A DNA stretch of 64,000 bases, from contig NZ_AP018338.1 of the NCBI RefSeq assembly GCF_002356415.1, positions 868,001 through 932,000 on the forward strand, given 5' to 3'. A program made the translations under genes and the position numbers. The number at the start of each line of letters is the position of its first letter. Position 1 is the stretch's first letter. The notes beneath the pieces were generated by a model. The model was not told where the DNA came from. It worked only from the letters and a program-made list of their open reading frames with translations, and did no database searches. The DNA is from Streptococcus oralis subsp. tigurinus. Its GTDB lineage: Bacteria; Bacillota; Bacilli; Lactobacillales; Streptococcaceae. Below, in pieces: positions 54,489 to 64,000 of the stretch.

Positions 54489-56390
54489 ATGATTATTTTA
54501 CAAGCTAATAAAATTGAACGCTCTTTTGCTGGAGAGGTTCTTTTTGATCATATCAATCTGCAAGTAGATGAACGAGACAGAATAGCCCTCGTTGGAAAAA
54601 ATGGAGCAGGTAAGTCTACTCTTTTGAAGATTTTGGTTGGGGAAGAGGAGCCAACCAGTGGAGAAATTAATAAGAAAAAAGATATTTCTCTATCTTACCT
54701 AGCCCAAGATAGCCGTTTTGAGTCTGAAAATACCATCTACGATGAGATGCTTCATGTCTTTGATGACTTACGTCGGACGGAGAAACAACTTCGTCATATG
54801 GAGTTATTGATGGGTGAAAAGTCTGGTGAGGATTTGGAGAAGCTGATGTCAGATTACGACCGCTTATCTGAGAATTTTCGCCAAGCAGGTGGCTTTACCT
54901 ACGAAGCTGATATCCGCGCTATCTTGAATGGTTTCAAGTTTGACGAGTCTATGTGGCAGATGAAAATTGCTGAGCTTTCAGGTGGTCAAAATACTCGTCT
55001 TGCACTGGCTAAAATGCTCCTTGAAAAGCCAAATCTCTTGGTCTTGGACGAGCCTACCAACCACTTGGATATCGAAACCATAGCCTGGCTAGAGAATTAT
55101 TTGGTGAACTATAGCGGTGCCCTCATTATTGTCAGTCACGACCGTTACTTTTTGGACAAGGTTGCGACGGTTACACTCGATTTGACTAAGCATTCCTTGG
55201 ATCGTTATGTAGGCAATTACTCTCGTTTTGTTGAGTTAAAGGAGCAAAAGATAGCTACTGAGGCAAAAAACTATGAAAAGCAACAGAAGGAAATCGCGGC
55301 TCTAGAAGACTTTGTCAATCGCAATCTAGTCCGAGCTTCAACGACCAAACGTGCTCAATCTCGCCGTAAACAACTGGAAAAAATGGAGCGTTTGGACAAG
55401 CCTGAAGCTGGCAAGAAATCAGCCAATATGACCTTCCAGTCTGAAAAAACGTCGGGAAATGTCGTTTTGACTGTTGAAAATGCGGCTATTGGCTATGATG
55501 GGGAAATATTGTCAGAACCTATCAACCTAGACCTTCGTAAGATGAATGCTGTCGCTATCGTTGGTCCAAATGGCATTGGCAAATCAACCCTTATCAAGTC
55601 TATTGTGGATCAGATTCCTTTTATCAAGGGAGAAAAGCGCTTTGGGGCCAATGTTGAGGTGGGTTACTATGACCAAACCCAAAGCAAGCTGACAGCAAGT
55701 AATACGGTACTTGATGAACTCTGGAATGATTTTAAACTGACACCAGAAGTTGAAATTCGCAACCGCCTTGGTGCCTTCCTCTTCTCTGGTGATGATGTTA
55801 AGAAATCAGTAGGCATGCTGTCAGGTGGCGAGAAAGCTCGTTTACTGCTTGCCAAACTTTCAATGGAAAACAATAACTTCTTGATTCTGGATGAGCCAAC
55901 CAACCATTTGGATATTGATAGCAAGGAAGTGTTAGAAAATGCCCTGATTGACTTTGACGGAACCCTTCTTTTTGTCAGCCACGACCGTTACTTTATCAAT
56001 CGTGTAGCCACTCATGTACTGGAATTGTCTGAGAATGGCTCAACCCTCTACCTTGGAGATTACGACTACTATGTTGAGAAGAAAGCAGAAGTAGAAATGA
56101 GTCAGACAGAGGAAGCTTCAACTAGCAATCAAGCAAAAGAACCGAGCCCATTCAATGACTACCAGGCCCAGAAAGAAAGTCAAAAAGAAGTTCGCAAACT
56201 CATGCGTCAAATTGAGAGTTTGGAAGCTGAAATCGAAGAGTTAGAAAGTCAAAGCCAGGCTATTTCTGAACAGATGTTGGAGACAAACGATGCTGAAAAA
56301 CTCATGGAATTGCAGACTGAACTGGACAAAATCAGCCATCGTCAGGAAGAAGCTATGCTTGAGTGGGAAGAATTATCGGAGCAGGTGTAA
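54489..56390 (+). CDS. ABC-F ATPase (YdiF-like)
   Basis: A 633-residue cytoplasmic protein with two ABC domains and no membrane part, of the ribosome-associated ABC-F type. Seen: Walker A VGKNGAGKST at about 36-45 and VGPNGIGKST near 358; signatures LSGGQNTR and LSGGEKAR; Walker B LLVLDEPTNHLD and FLILDEPTNHLD; an interdomain linker (about 240-310) rich in Lys and Arg; and a C-terminal coiled coil (about 555-630). Such proteins act in translation; no resistance phenotype can be read from the sequence. The Rgg gene follows after three bases. Confidence 0.9.
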   Translation: MIILQANKIERSFAGEVLFDHINLQVDERDRIALVGKNGAGKSTLLKILVGEEEPTSGEINKKKDISLSYLAQDSRFESENTIYDEMLHVFDDLRRTEKQLRHMELLMGEKSGEDLEKLMSDYDRLSENFRQAGGFTYEADIRAILNGFKFDESMWQMKIAELSGGQNTRLALAKMLLEKPNLLVLDEPTNHLDIETIAWLENYLVNYSGALIIVSHDRYFLDKVATVTLDLTKHSLDRYVGNYSRFVELKEQKIATEAKNYEKQQKEIAALEDFVNRNLVRASTTKRAQSRRKQLEKMERLDKPEAGKKSANMTFQSEKTSGNVVLTVENAAIGYDGEILSEPINLDLRKMNAVAIVGPNGIGKSTLIKSIVDQIPFIKGEKRFGANVEVGYYDQTQSKLTASNTVLDELWNDFKLTPEVEIRNRLGAFLFSGDDVKKSVGMLSGGEKARLLLAKLSMENNNFLILDEPTNHLDIDSKEVLENALIDFDGTLLFVSHDRYFINRVATHVLELSENGSTLYLGDYDYYVEKKAEVEMSQTEEASTSNQAKEPSPFNDYQAQKESQKEVRKLMRQIESLEAEIEELESQSQAISEQMLETNDAEKLMELQTELDKISHRQEEAMLEWEELSEQV

Positions 56391-56393
56391 GAA

Positions 56394-57257
56394 ATGGAAC
56401 ATCTTGGAAAGGTATTTTGTGAATTTCGAACAAGTGGGAAGTACTCCTTAAAAGAGGCAGCAGGTGAATCATGTTCAACCTCTCAGTTATCTCGCTTCGA
56501 GCTTGGGGAGTCTGATCTAGCAGTTTCTCGTTTCTTTGATATTTTGGACAATATTCATGTGACCATTGAAAATTTCATGGACAAGGCTAGGGATTTTCAA
56601 AATCACGAACATGTTTCCTTAATGGCACAGATTATTCCGCTTTACTACTCAAATGATATTGCAGGTTTTCAAAAGCTTCAAAAGGAACAGCTCAAGAAAG
56701 CAAAGAGTTCGACCAATCCCCTCTATTTTGAGCTGAATTGGATTTTGCTACAAGGTCTGATTTGTCAAAGAGATGCTCGTTACACGATGAGTCAGAGTGA
56801 TTTGGAAAAGGTAGCAGATTATCTTTTTCAAACAGAAGAATGGACCATGTATGAGTTGATCCTTTTTGGCAATCTCTATACTTTCTACAATGTGGACTAT
56901 GTGGCTCGGATTGGCAGAGAAGTCATGGAGCGAGAGGAGTACTATAAAGAAATTGGTCGCCATCGAAAACTCGTTTTGATTTTAGCTCTTAACTGTTACC
57001 AGCATTGTTTGGAGAACCGTTCTTTTGCAAATGCGGACTATTTTGAGGGCTATGTGGAGAAGTTGATTGGAAATGGTATCAAGCTTTATGAGCGCAATAT
57101 CTTCCATTATCTCAAAGGTTTTACCCTCTACCAGAGAGACTTGAAAGAAGAAGGTTGTAGTCAGATGCAGGAGGCTATGCATATTTTTGAAGTACTTGGA
57201 CTTCCAGAGCAAGTGGCTTACTATCAGGAACATTATGAAAAATTTGTAAATGCTTAA
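56394..57257 (+). CDS. Rgg/MutR-family transcriptional regulator
   Basis: A 287-residue regulator. The N-terminal HTH (residues 5-60) contains SLKEAAGESCSTSQLSRFELGESDLAVSRFFDIL; the long helical C-terminal domain (70-285) carries TPR-like repeats typical of Rgg proteins, which often bind small hydrophobic peptides. I see no convincing peptide gene beside it. It follows the ABC-F gene after three bases, so it may be co-transcribed with it. The broken MFS gene downstream, with an inverted repeat before its promoter, is the likely target. Confidence 0.88.
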   Translation: MEHLGKVFCEFRTSGKYSLKEAAGESCSTSQLSRFELGESDLAVSRFFDILDNIHVTIENFMDKARDFQNHEHVSLMAQIIPLYYSNDIAGFQKLQKEQLKKAKSSTNPLYFELNWILLQGLICQRDARYTMSQSDLEKVADYLFQTEEWTMYELILFGNLYTFYNVDYVARIGREVMEREEYYKEIGRHRKLVLILALNCYQHCLENRSFANADYFEGYVEKLIGNGIKLYERNIFHYLKGFTLYQRDLKEEGCSQMQEAMHIFEVLGLPEQVAYYQEHYEKFVNA

Positions 57258-57277
57258 ATTTCCCAAATAAGGGAAAT
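57258..57277 (+). promoter_or_regulatory. Inverted repeat upstream of the MFS gene, possible Rgg operator
   Basis: ATTTCCC-AAATAA-GGGAAAT is a perfect 7-base inverted repeat just upstream of a promoter with an extended -10 (TGA then TACAAT, 57303-57308) and a poor -35. The spacing suits an activator such as the neighbouring Rgg protein. The link is inferred. Confidence 0.45.
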
Positions 57278-57337
57278 ATGAAGGAACTCCTTTCAGTTTT
57301 GATACAATAGTTTCAAAATTTGAGAGGAGCTTTTTAT

Positions 57338-58517
57338 ATGAATCGACATGCAATCCAGTTGATTAGTCGTGGTGCGATTAATAAGATAGGAAATATGCTC
57401 TATGATTATGGAAACAGTGTTTGGTTAGCATCAATAGGGACGATAGGACAGACTGTTCTTGGGATTTATCAGATTTCTGAACTCGTCACATCGATTCTGG
57501 TCAATCCCTTTGGTGGAGTGATTTCAGACCGCTTTTTCGCGTCGCAAAATTTTGATGACGACGGACTTGATTTGTGGTATTCTCTGTTTAGCTATTTCTT
57601 TCATAAGAAATGATAGCTTGATGATTGCTGCTCTGATCTTCGCAAATATTGTTCAGGCGATTGCCTTTGCATTTTCTCGTACAGCCAATAAAGCCATTAT
57701 AACTGAGGTAGTAGAGAAAGACGAGATTGTGACCTATAATGCTCGCTTAGAGCTCGTTTTGCAGGTTGTAGGTGTTAGCTCTCCTATACTTTCTTTCATC
57801 GTTTTACAATTTGCCAGTCTCCATATGACACTTGTTTTAGATGCCATTAGCTTTTTCATCGCATTTACTTTAGTAGCTTTCCTTCCCAAAAAAGAGACTC
57901 AGGAATAAGAGAAAAAGACTTTCAGCTGGAAAAATATTTTTGCTGATATGAAAGAAGGACTTGGCTATATCTGGCACCAGCAAGAGATCTTTTTCCTTTT
58001 GTTAGTGGCTTCCAGTGTTAATTTCTTTTTTGCGGCTTTTGAATTTCTCCTCCCTTTTTCAAATCGACTATACGGGGTAGAAGGAGCTTATGCAAGTATT
58101 TTGACTATGGGGGCAATTGGTTCCATTATTGGAGCTCTTCTTGCTAGTAAGATAAAAGCAAGTGTTCATAGCCTTTTGGTTTTACTAGCTTTGACTGGAG
58201 TTGGAGTTTTTATGATGGGATTACCACTGCCAACTTTTCTTTCCTTTTCTGGAAATTTAGTTTGTGAACTGTTTATGACGATTTTTAATATTCACTTTTT
58301 TACTCAGGTGCAAACCAAGGTTGAGGGAGAATACTTGGGGAGAGTCCTAAGCACAATTTTTACCTTAGCCATCCTATTTATGCCGATTGCAAAAGGCCTT
58401 ATGACGGTGCTACCAAGTGTACATCTCTCTTCTTTTCTGATAATTGGAAGCGGGGTTATTGTCCTGTCTTGTTTCTCCCTCGTTTATGTGCGAAGTCGTT
58501 TTGAAAAAAAGGTATAA
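57338..58517 (+). pseudogene. MFS transporter, broken by a frameshift and a stop
   Basis: Three consecutive frames add up to one roughly 390-residue MFS efflux protein: MNRHAIQLISRGAINKIGN to VISDRF, then SRRKILMTTDLICGIL to PKKETQE, then KTFSWKNIFADMKEGLGYIWHQQ to the end. An extra T in a run of five (57533-57537) causes the first break; removing it restores SDRFSRRKILMTTD, the usual MFS loop 2-3 motif. The second is an in-frame TAA at 57906-57908. About a dozen hydrophobic segments remain readable. With two lesions it is unlikely to be a sequencing error alone. Confidence 0.85.
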
Positions 58518-58591
58518 ATCCCCTTTCTTTAAAAAAATTTCACTATTAACTATTTTTCAGCCCTTCTCCATTGTGAGGAGGGCTTGGTTTG

Positions 58592-60565
<1,974 letters not shown>

Positions 60566-60714
60566 AGAATAGTTGAAAACTAGATGTTAGATAGTATGGA
60601 ACTATCTCTCCTGATGTGTTTTTATATCTATTAAAGCTATTCTATATTGTGCTGAAATTCCCGTTAAATTCTTCAGCATGACTTAAAAATTAAAATTAGG
60701 AATTAGGAAAAGTA

Positions 60715-63000
60715 ATGTATAGATACCCTGTAGTCATCCATTTTCACCGAAAAAATGGGGATTATGATGCTTGTTCATTCAGTAGAAAACAGGCGGATAT
60801 TAAAGAAAATTTGTATTATGAAAATGACTATTTTGGAGCAAAATTCTCCTTTACAGTTACAAGTGCAGAAAGGCTCGATACTCTGACCTTTTCTATCGAA
60901 ATCGATGGAAAGACAAAGGACTATCTCCTGCGGTTTAACCATTATCCACTGTTGACTGAGGTTTGGATTTTGGATGGTGATGAGACAGTTTATTATTCTG
61001 AAAATCCAGCCATTGCAAGTCCTTACTATAAAGATCAAAACCCGTTTGCTTTTGATAAAGCCTTTCACAGTGAAAGTTTTGATCATCATTGGGGATACCA
61101 AGGAGAGTTAGGTTATAGTATCTCAGACTACCAGACAAGCTTTAAACTCTGGGCTCCAACAGCTACAGCAGTCCAAGTGGTTGTTTATGAAAATACAAGT
61201 AACGACGCGCCGATTTGGAAAACCTTTAATCTTGAGCGTGGGAATAGCTATTCATACAGCCATAAGTACAATACTATTGGTGTTTGGAGTGTAGACCTGG
61301 ATGAAAATCTTGCAGGTAAAGCCTATCAGTATCAGATTGAGTTTCCGCACCACCAGACTTTGACACGAGACCCATACACTATCGCTACAAGTTCTGACGG
61401 GAAACGTTCTGTTATCCTCTCTCAGCAAGATAGACAAGTAGAAGGATTCAAAGTCAAACATGGGACAGATGCTCCTTGGCGTTTGGAGAACCCATGTAAA
61501 GCCGTTATCTGTGAGATGCACATTCGTGATTTTACAAAATCACCGACATCTGGAGTTCCAGAAAACCTTCGAGGGACCTTCCTTGGGGCTGCCCAGACTG
61601 GAACAGTTAACCAGTATGGTCAAGCAACTGCCTTTGACTATATCAAAGAACTTGGCTGTAATTATGTTCAGCTCCAACCAATCTTTGATCGCCATAAGGA
61701 ATACGACGAGGACGGGAATGTAACTTATAACTGGGGTTATGACCCTCAAAACTACAATGCGCCAGAACCAAGTTTCTCTAGCAATCCAGATGATCCAGGA
61801 CAGGTTATTCGAGATCTCAAAGCCATGATTCAGGCTTATCATGATGCAGGAATCGGTGTCATTATGGATGTCGTTTACAACCATACCTTCTCAACAGTTG
61901 ATGCACCTTTCCAAACAACTGTTCCTGATTATTACTATCGTATGAATCCAGATGGAACCTTCCAAAACGGCACAGGTGTAGGAAATGAAACCGCAAGCGA
62001 ACACGAAATGTACCGCAAGTATATGATTGACTCACTCCTTTATTGGGTGAAAGAATACAATATTGACGGCTTCCGTTTCGACTTGATGGGAATTCACGAT
62101 GTTAAAACCATGCAGGCAATTCGCTGGGCGTTAGATGAAGTCGATCCGCGTATTCTCACTTATGGAGAAGGTTGGGATATGGGGACAGGTCTTGCACCTT
62201 ATGACAAGGCCAAGAAGGATAATGCCTACCAGATGCCAAATATTGGATTTTTCAACGATGATCAGCGAGATGCCATCAAAGGAGGAGAAGTTTATGGCTC
62301 AATCAAGGCAGGATTTGTTAGTGGTGCAGCTACAGAACCAATCGTAGCCAAAGCCATTCTTGGTAGTCGAGAGTTGGGCTCATATCTTAGCCCAAACCAA
62401 ATCCTTAACTATGTGGAGGCCCATGATAATTACAACTTGCATGATTTGTTAGTAACCCTTCATCCAAATCACAGTTCAGATAAGATTATGCGCCAAGTTG
62501 AGACAGCAACAGCGATGAGCATTCTCATGCAAGGGATGTCCTTTATAGAGCTGGGTCAAGAATTTGGCCGCACTAAACTCCTTGCTACTGGAGAAAATGG
62601 CGAGCTGACTGCGGCAGATAGAGAACGGGCTATGAACAGCTACAATGCTCCAGATAGTGTCAACCAGGTCAACTGGGATTTAATCAATGAGAGACAAGAG
62701 AGCATTAACTTTATTCGCCAGATTATTCGCCTGAAAACACAGACCAGTGCCTTCTCCTATCCTACATACGAAGAAGTTTACCGTCATGTTTTTGTCCATA
62801 CAGCTGCTGAAAATAGTGGGTGGATTGTTTACGAAATTCACGGTGGACCAGAGCACTTATTGGTAGTCTTTAATGCGAAAGGGACTTCCTTCTACTTTGA
62901 GAATGCAGGAAATCTTGAAATGCTGGTGTCTAATAGTCGTTCTAAAGAATCAAATGTGATTGATGATACCAGTGTCGTAGTCTTAAAAGTACTCTCGTAA
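60715..63000 (+). CDS. pulA: Type I pullulanase, intracellular
   Basis: A 761-residue GH13 debranching enzyme that cleaves alpha-1,6 bonds of pullulan and glycogen. Seen: an N-terminal domain (1-120); CBM48-like segment (about 125-230, FKLWAPTATAVQVVVYE); the type I pullulanase signature YNWGYDPQNYNAPE near 342; catalytic Asp in DGFRFDLMGIHD near 450; catalytic Glu in TYGEGWDMG near 480; and VEAHDNYNL. There is no signal peptide or cell wall anchor, unlike the surface pullulanase SpuA, so it acts on glycogen-like or imported glucans inside the cell. Confidence 0.95.
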   Translation: MYRYPVVIHFHRKNGDYDACSFSRKQADIKENLYYENDYFGAKFSFTVTSAERLDTLTFSIEIDGKTKDYLLRFNHYPLLTEVWILDGDETVYYSENPAIASPYYKDQNPFAFDKAFHSESFDHHWGYQGELGYSISDYQTSFKLWAPTATAVQVVVYENTSNDAPIWKTFNLERGNSYSYSHKYNTIGVWSVDLDENLAGKAYQYQIEFPHHQTLTRDPYTIATSSDGKRSVILSQQDRQVEGFKVKHGTDAPWRLENPCKAVICEMHIRDFTKSPTSGVPENLRGTFLGAAQTGTVNQYGQATAFDYIKELGCNYVQLQPIFDRHKEYDEDGNVTYNWGYDPQNYNAPEPSFSSNPDDPGQVIRDLKAMIQAYHDAGIGVIMDVVYNHTFSTVDAPFQTTVPDYYYRMNPDGTFQNGTGVGNETASEHEMYRKYMIDSLLYWVKEYNIDGFRFDLMGIHDVKTMQAIRWALDEVDPRILTYGEGWDMGTGLAPYDKAKKDNAYQMPNIGFFNDDQRDAIKGGEVYGSIKAGFVSGAATEPIVAKAILGSRELGSYLSPNQILNYVEAHDNYNLHDLLVTLHPNHSSDKIMRQVETATAMSILMQGMSFIELGQEFGRTKLLATGENGELTAADRERAMNSYNAPDSVNQVNWDLINERQESINFIRQIIRLKTQTSAFSYPTYEEVYRHVFVHTAAENSGWIVYEIHGGPEHLLVVFNAKGTSFYFENAGNLEMLVSNSRSKESNVIDDTSVVVLKVLS

Positions 63001-63011
63001 ATTAATGTTCT

Positions 63012-63042
63012 GAAAAGGTTTAGATTAACTAGACCTTTTTTG
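63012..63042 (+). terminator. Terminator after pulA
   Basis: AAAAGGTTTAG pairs with CTAGACCTTTT (one mismatch) around ATTAA, followed by T residues. Confidence 0.75.
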
Positions 63043-63103
63043 ATTTTTATTGAAAAACCAATATCTAATAGGAATAAAATTCAAATAATTTGAAGAATCA
63101 AGT

Positions 63104-63132
63104 TTGTGAAAAAAATATCAATATTTTCACAA
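63104..63132 (+). promoter_or_regulatory. Inverted repeat upstream of the gapN promoter, Rex-like half-sites
   Basis: TTGTGAAAA and TTTTCACAA form a perfect inverted repeat around an 11-base spacer, ending seven bases before the -35 box TTGTAA (63139-63144; -10 TAAAAT 63161-63166, TG-extended, 16-base spacer). The half-sites match Rex boxes, but the spacing is too long for a single canonical Rex dimer. Confidence 0.45.
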
Positions 63133-63197
63133 AAAGGGTTGTAATTTTCTGAAAATTTGATAAAATAAGTTTTAATCATTTTCAGGAGGAAGAGAAT

Positions 63198-64000
63198 TTG
63201 ACAAATTATCAGAATTTAGTGAATGGAAAATGGAAATCATCAGAGAACAAGATTACGATCTATTCTCCTATCAATCAAGAAAAACTAGGTACAGTACCCG
63301 CTATGAGTCAGTCTGAAGTAGATGAGGCTATGAAAGCTGCGCGTGCAGCTCTCCCAGCATGGCGTGATTTAGCACCAGTTGAGCGTGCAGCCTATTTACA
63401 TAAGACAGCAGATATTTTAGAACGTGATAAAGAAAAAATTGGTACAATTCTTGCCAAAGAGGTTGCAAAAGGGATTAAAGCAGCCATTGGAGAAGTAGTA
63501 CGTACAGCAGATTTGATTCGTTTTGCTGCTGAGGAAGGTCTCCGTATTACTGGACAAGCAATGGAAGGTGGCGGTTTTGAAGCTGCAAGTAAAAACAAAC
63601 TAGCCGTTGTCCATCGTGAGCCAGTTGGTGTTGTTTTAGCTATCGCGCCATTTAACTACCCAGTCAATCTTTCTGGATCCAAGATTGCTCCGGCTCTGAT
63701 TGCAGGAAATGTCGTTATGTTTAAGCCACCAACGCAAGGATCTATTTCTGGTCTCTTGCTAGCTAAAGCATTTGACGAAGCAGGAATCCCAGCAGGTGTC
63801 TTCAATACCATCACTGGACGAGGTTCTGAGATCGGAGACTACATCATTGAACACAAGGAAGTTAACTTCATTAACTTTACGGGTTCAACACCGATTGGTG
63901 AGCGTATTGGTCGTTTAGCTGGTATGCGCCCGATTATGCTTGAACTTGGTGGGAAAGATGCAGCAATCGTTTTAGAAGATGCAGATTTAGAGAATGCAGC
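63198..64000 (+). CDS. gapN: NADP-dependent glyceraldehyde-3-phosphate dehydrogenase, 5' part
   Basis: GapN is the non-phosphorylating enzyme that oxidises glyceraldehyde 3-phosphate to 3-phosphoglycerate and supplies NADPH. The window ends after 267 codons. Seen: TNYQNLVNGKWKSSENKITIYSPINQE; EGGGFEAASKNKLAVVHREPVG; IAPFNYPVNLSGSKIAPAL; the NADP loop FTGSTPIGERIGRLAG; and the catalytic Glu in MLELGGKDAA. The catalytic Cys lies beyond the edge. The start codon is TTG at 63198, set by AGGAGGAAG upstream; no in-frame ATG is available before the conserved N-terminus. Confidence 0.93.
   Translation, partial: MTNYQNLVNGKWKSSENKITIYSPINQEKLGTVPAMSQSEVDEAMKAARAALPAWRDLAPVERAAYLHKTADILERDKEKIGTILAKEVAKGIKAAIGEVVRTADLIRFAAEEGLRITGQAMEGGGFEAASKNKLAVVHREPVGVVLAIAPFNYPVNLSGSKIAPALIAGNVVMFKPPTQGSISGLLLAKAFDEAGIPAGVFNTITGRGSEIGDYIIEHKEVNFINFTGSTPIGERIGRLAGMRPIMLELGGKDAAIVLEDADLENA

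Noticed and set aside
57278..57310. A ten-codon hydrophobic frame (MKELLSVLIQ) between rgg and the MFS gene, as a possible Rgg signalling peptide
   Set aside because: It is too short for known short hydrophobic peptides, has no good ribosome site, and overlaps the MFS promoter.
60590..60620. GATAGT/ACTATC hairpin after ligA as a terminator
   Set aside because: The stem is only six pairs and is followed by a broken T run, so it is too weak to call.

Overview
The window reads as chromosomal DNA of a mitis-group Streptococcus (S. mitis / S. oralis / S. pneumoniae-like). The evidence is a low-to-moderate GC content, AGGAGG-type ribosome sites, TG-extended -10 promoters (TATGGTATAAT-like), and recalled pneumococcal neighbourhoods: smc; two Cof-type HAD genes with ftsY; zwf, glnQ and a fused glutamine permease; pcrA, radC, rex, cysteine desulfurase, prs, CYTH, relQ, nadK, rluD and pta; vicRKX; ligA, pulA and gapN. 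No rRNA, tRNA, CRISPR array or intact insertion sequence was seen.

Layout. 1-5.4 kb: smc and ribF, then a small decay zone holding scraps of a type I restriction system and an AbrB-type antitoxin with a broken Doc-like toxin. 5.4-14.2 kb: a YcgR/YcgQ-like permease pair with a 44-residue leader gene, tex-sprT-PspC, a Bce-type ABC transporter led by a 36-residue gene, and a VIT1/CCC1-type transporter. 14.4-17.3 kb: two HAD phosphatases and ftsY. 17.3-22 kb: zwf and a glutamine-type ABC importer on the minus strand. 22-28.3 kb: uvrB, a small membrane protein, a Nudix hydrolase, then vitamin genes on the minus strand (niaR, niaX, a probable pantothenate S component, coaC, coaB). 28.5-33.9 kb: fhs, a GNAT acetyltransferase, pcrA, radC. 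33.9-39.2 kb, minus strand: an orphan protein, a class I amidotransferase, rex, DUF4649, DUF1831, cysteine desulfurase, prs, CYTH. 39.3-46.8 kb: relQ, nadK, rluD-like, pta, mutY, vicRKX.

46.9-52.05 kb is the main accessory island: an Eco57I-like N6-adenine methylase overlapping by one base a large GIY-YIG / SF2 helicase / degenerate methylase-like protein. Near-identical terminator hairpins lie on both sides. It looks like a split relative of single-chain helicase restriction enzymes and is the best candidate for an unusual system here. 52-64 kb: a thioredoxin-like protein, pgm, an ABC-F ATPase, an Rgg regulator, a twice-broken MFS transporter, ligA, pulA and the first part of gapN, which starts at TTG and is cut by the window edge.

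Other points of interest: five genes (ribF, tex, mutY, the ABC-F gene, ligA) have the -10 box exactly six bases before the start codon and no ribosome site, as expected for leaderless mRNAs; MutY lacks the four iron-sulfur cysteines; radC has a ComX-like box; and candidate operators lie before the Bce operon, the AbrB antitoxin, niaX, rex and the MFS gene. All names rest on reading motifs and recalled families; no database search was run.
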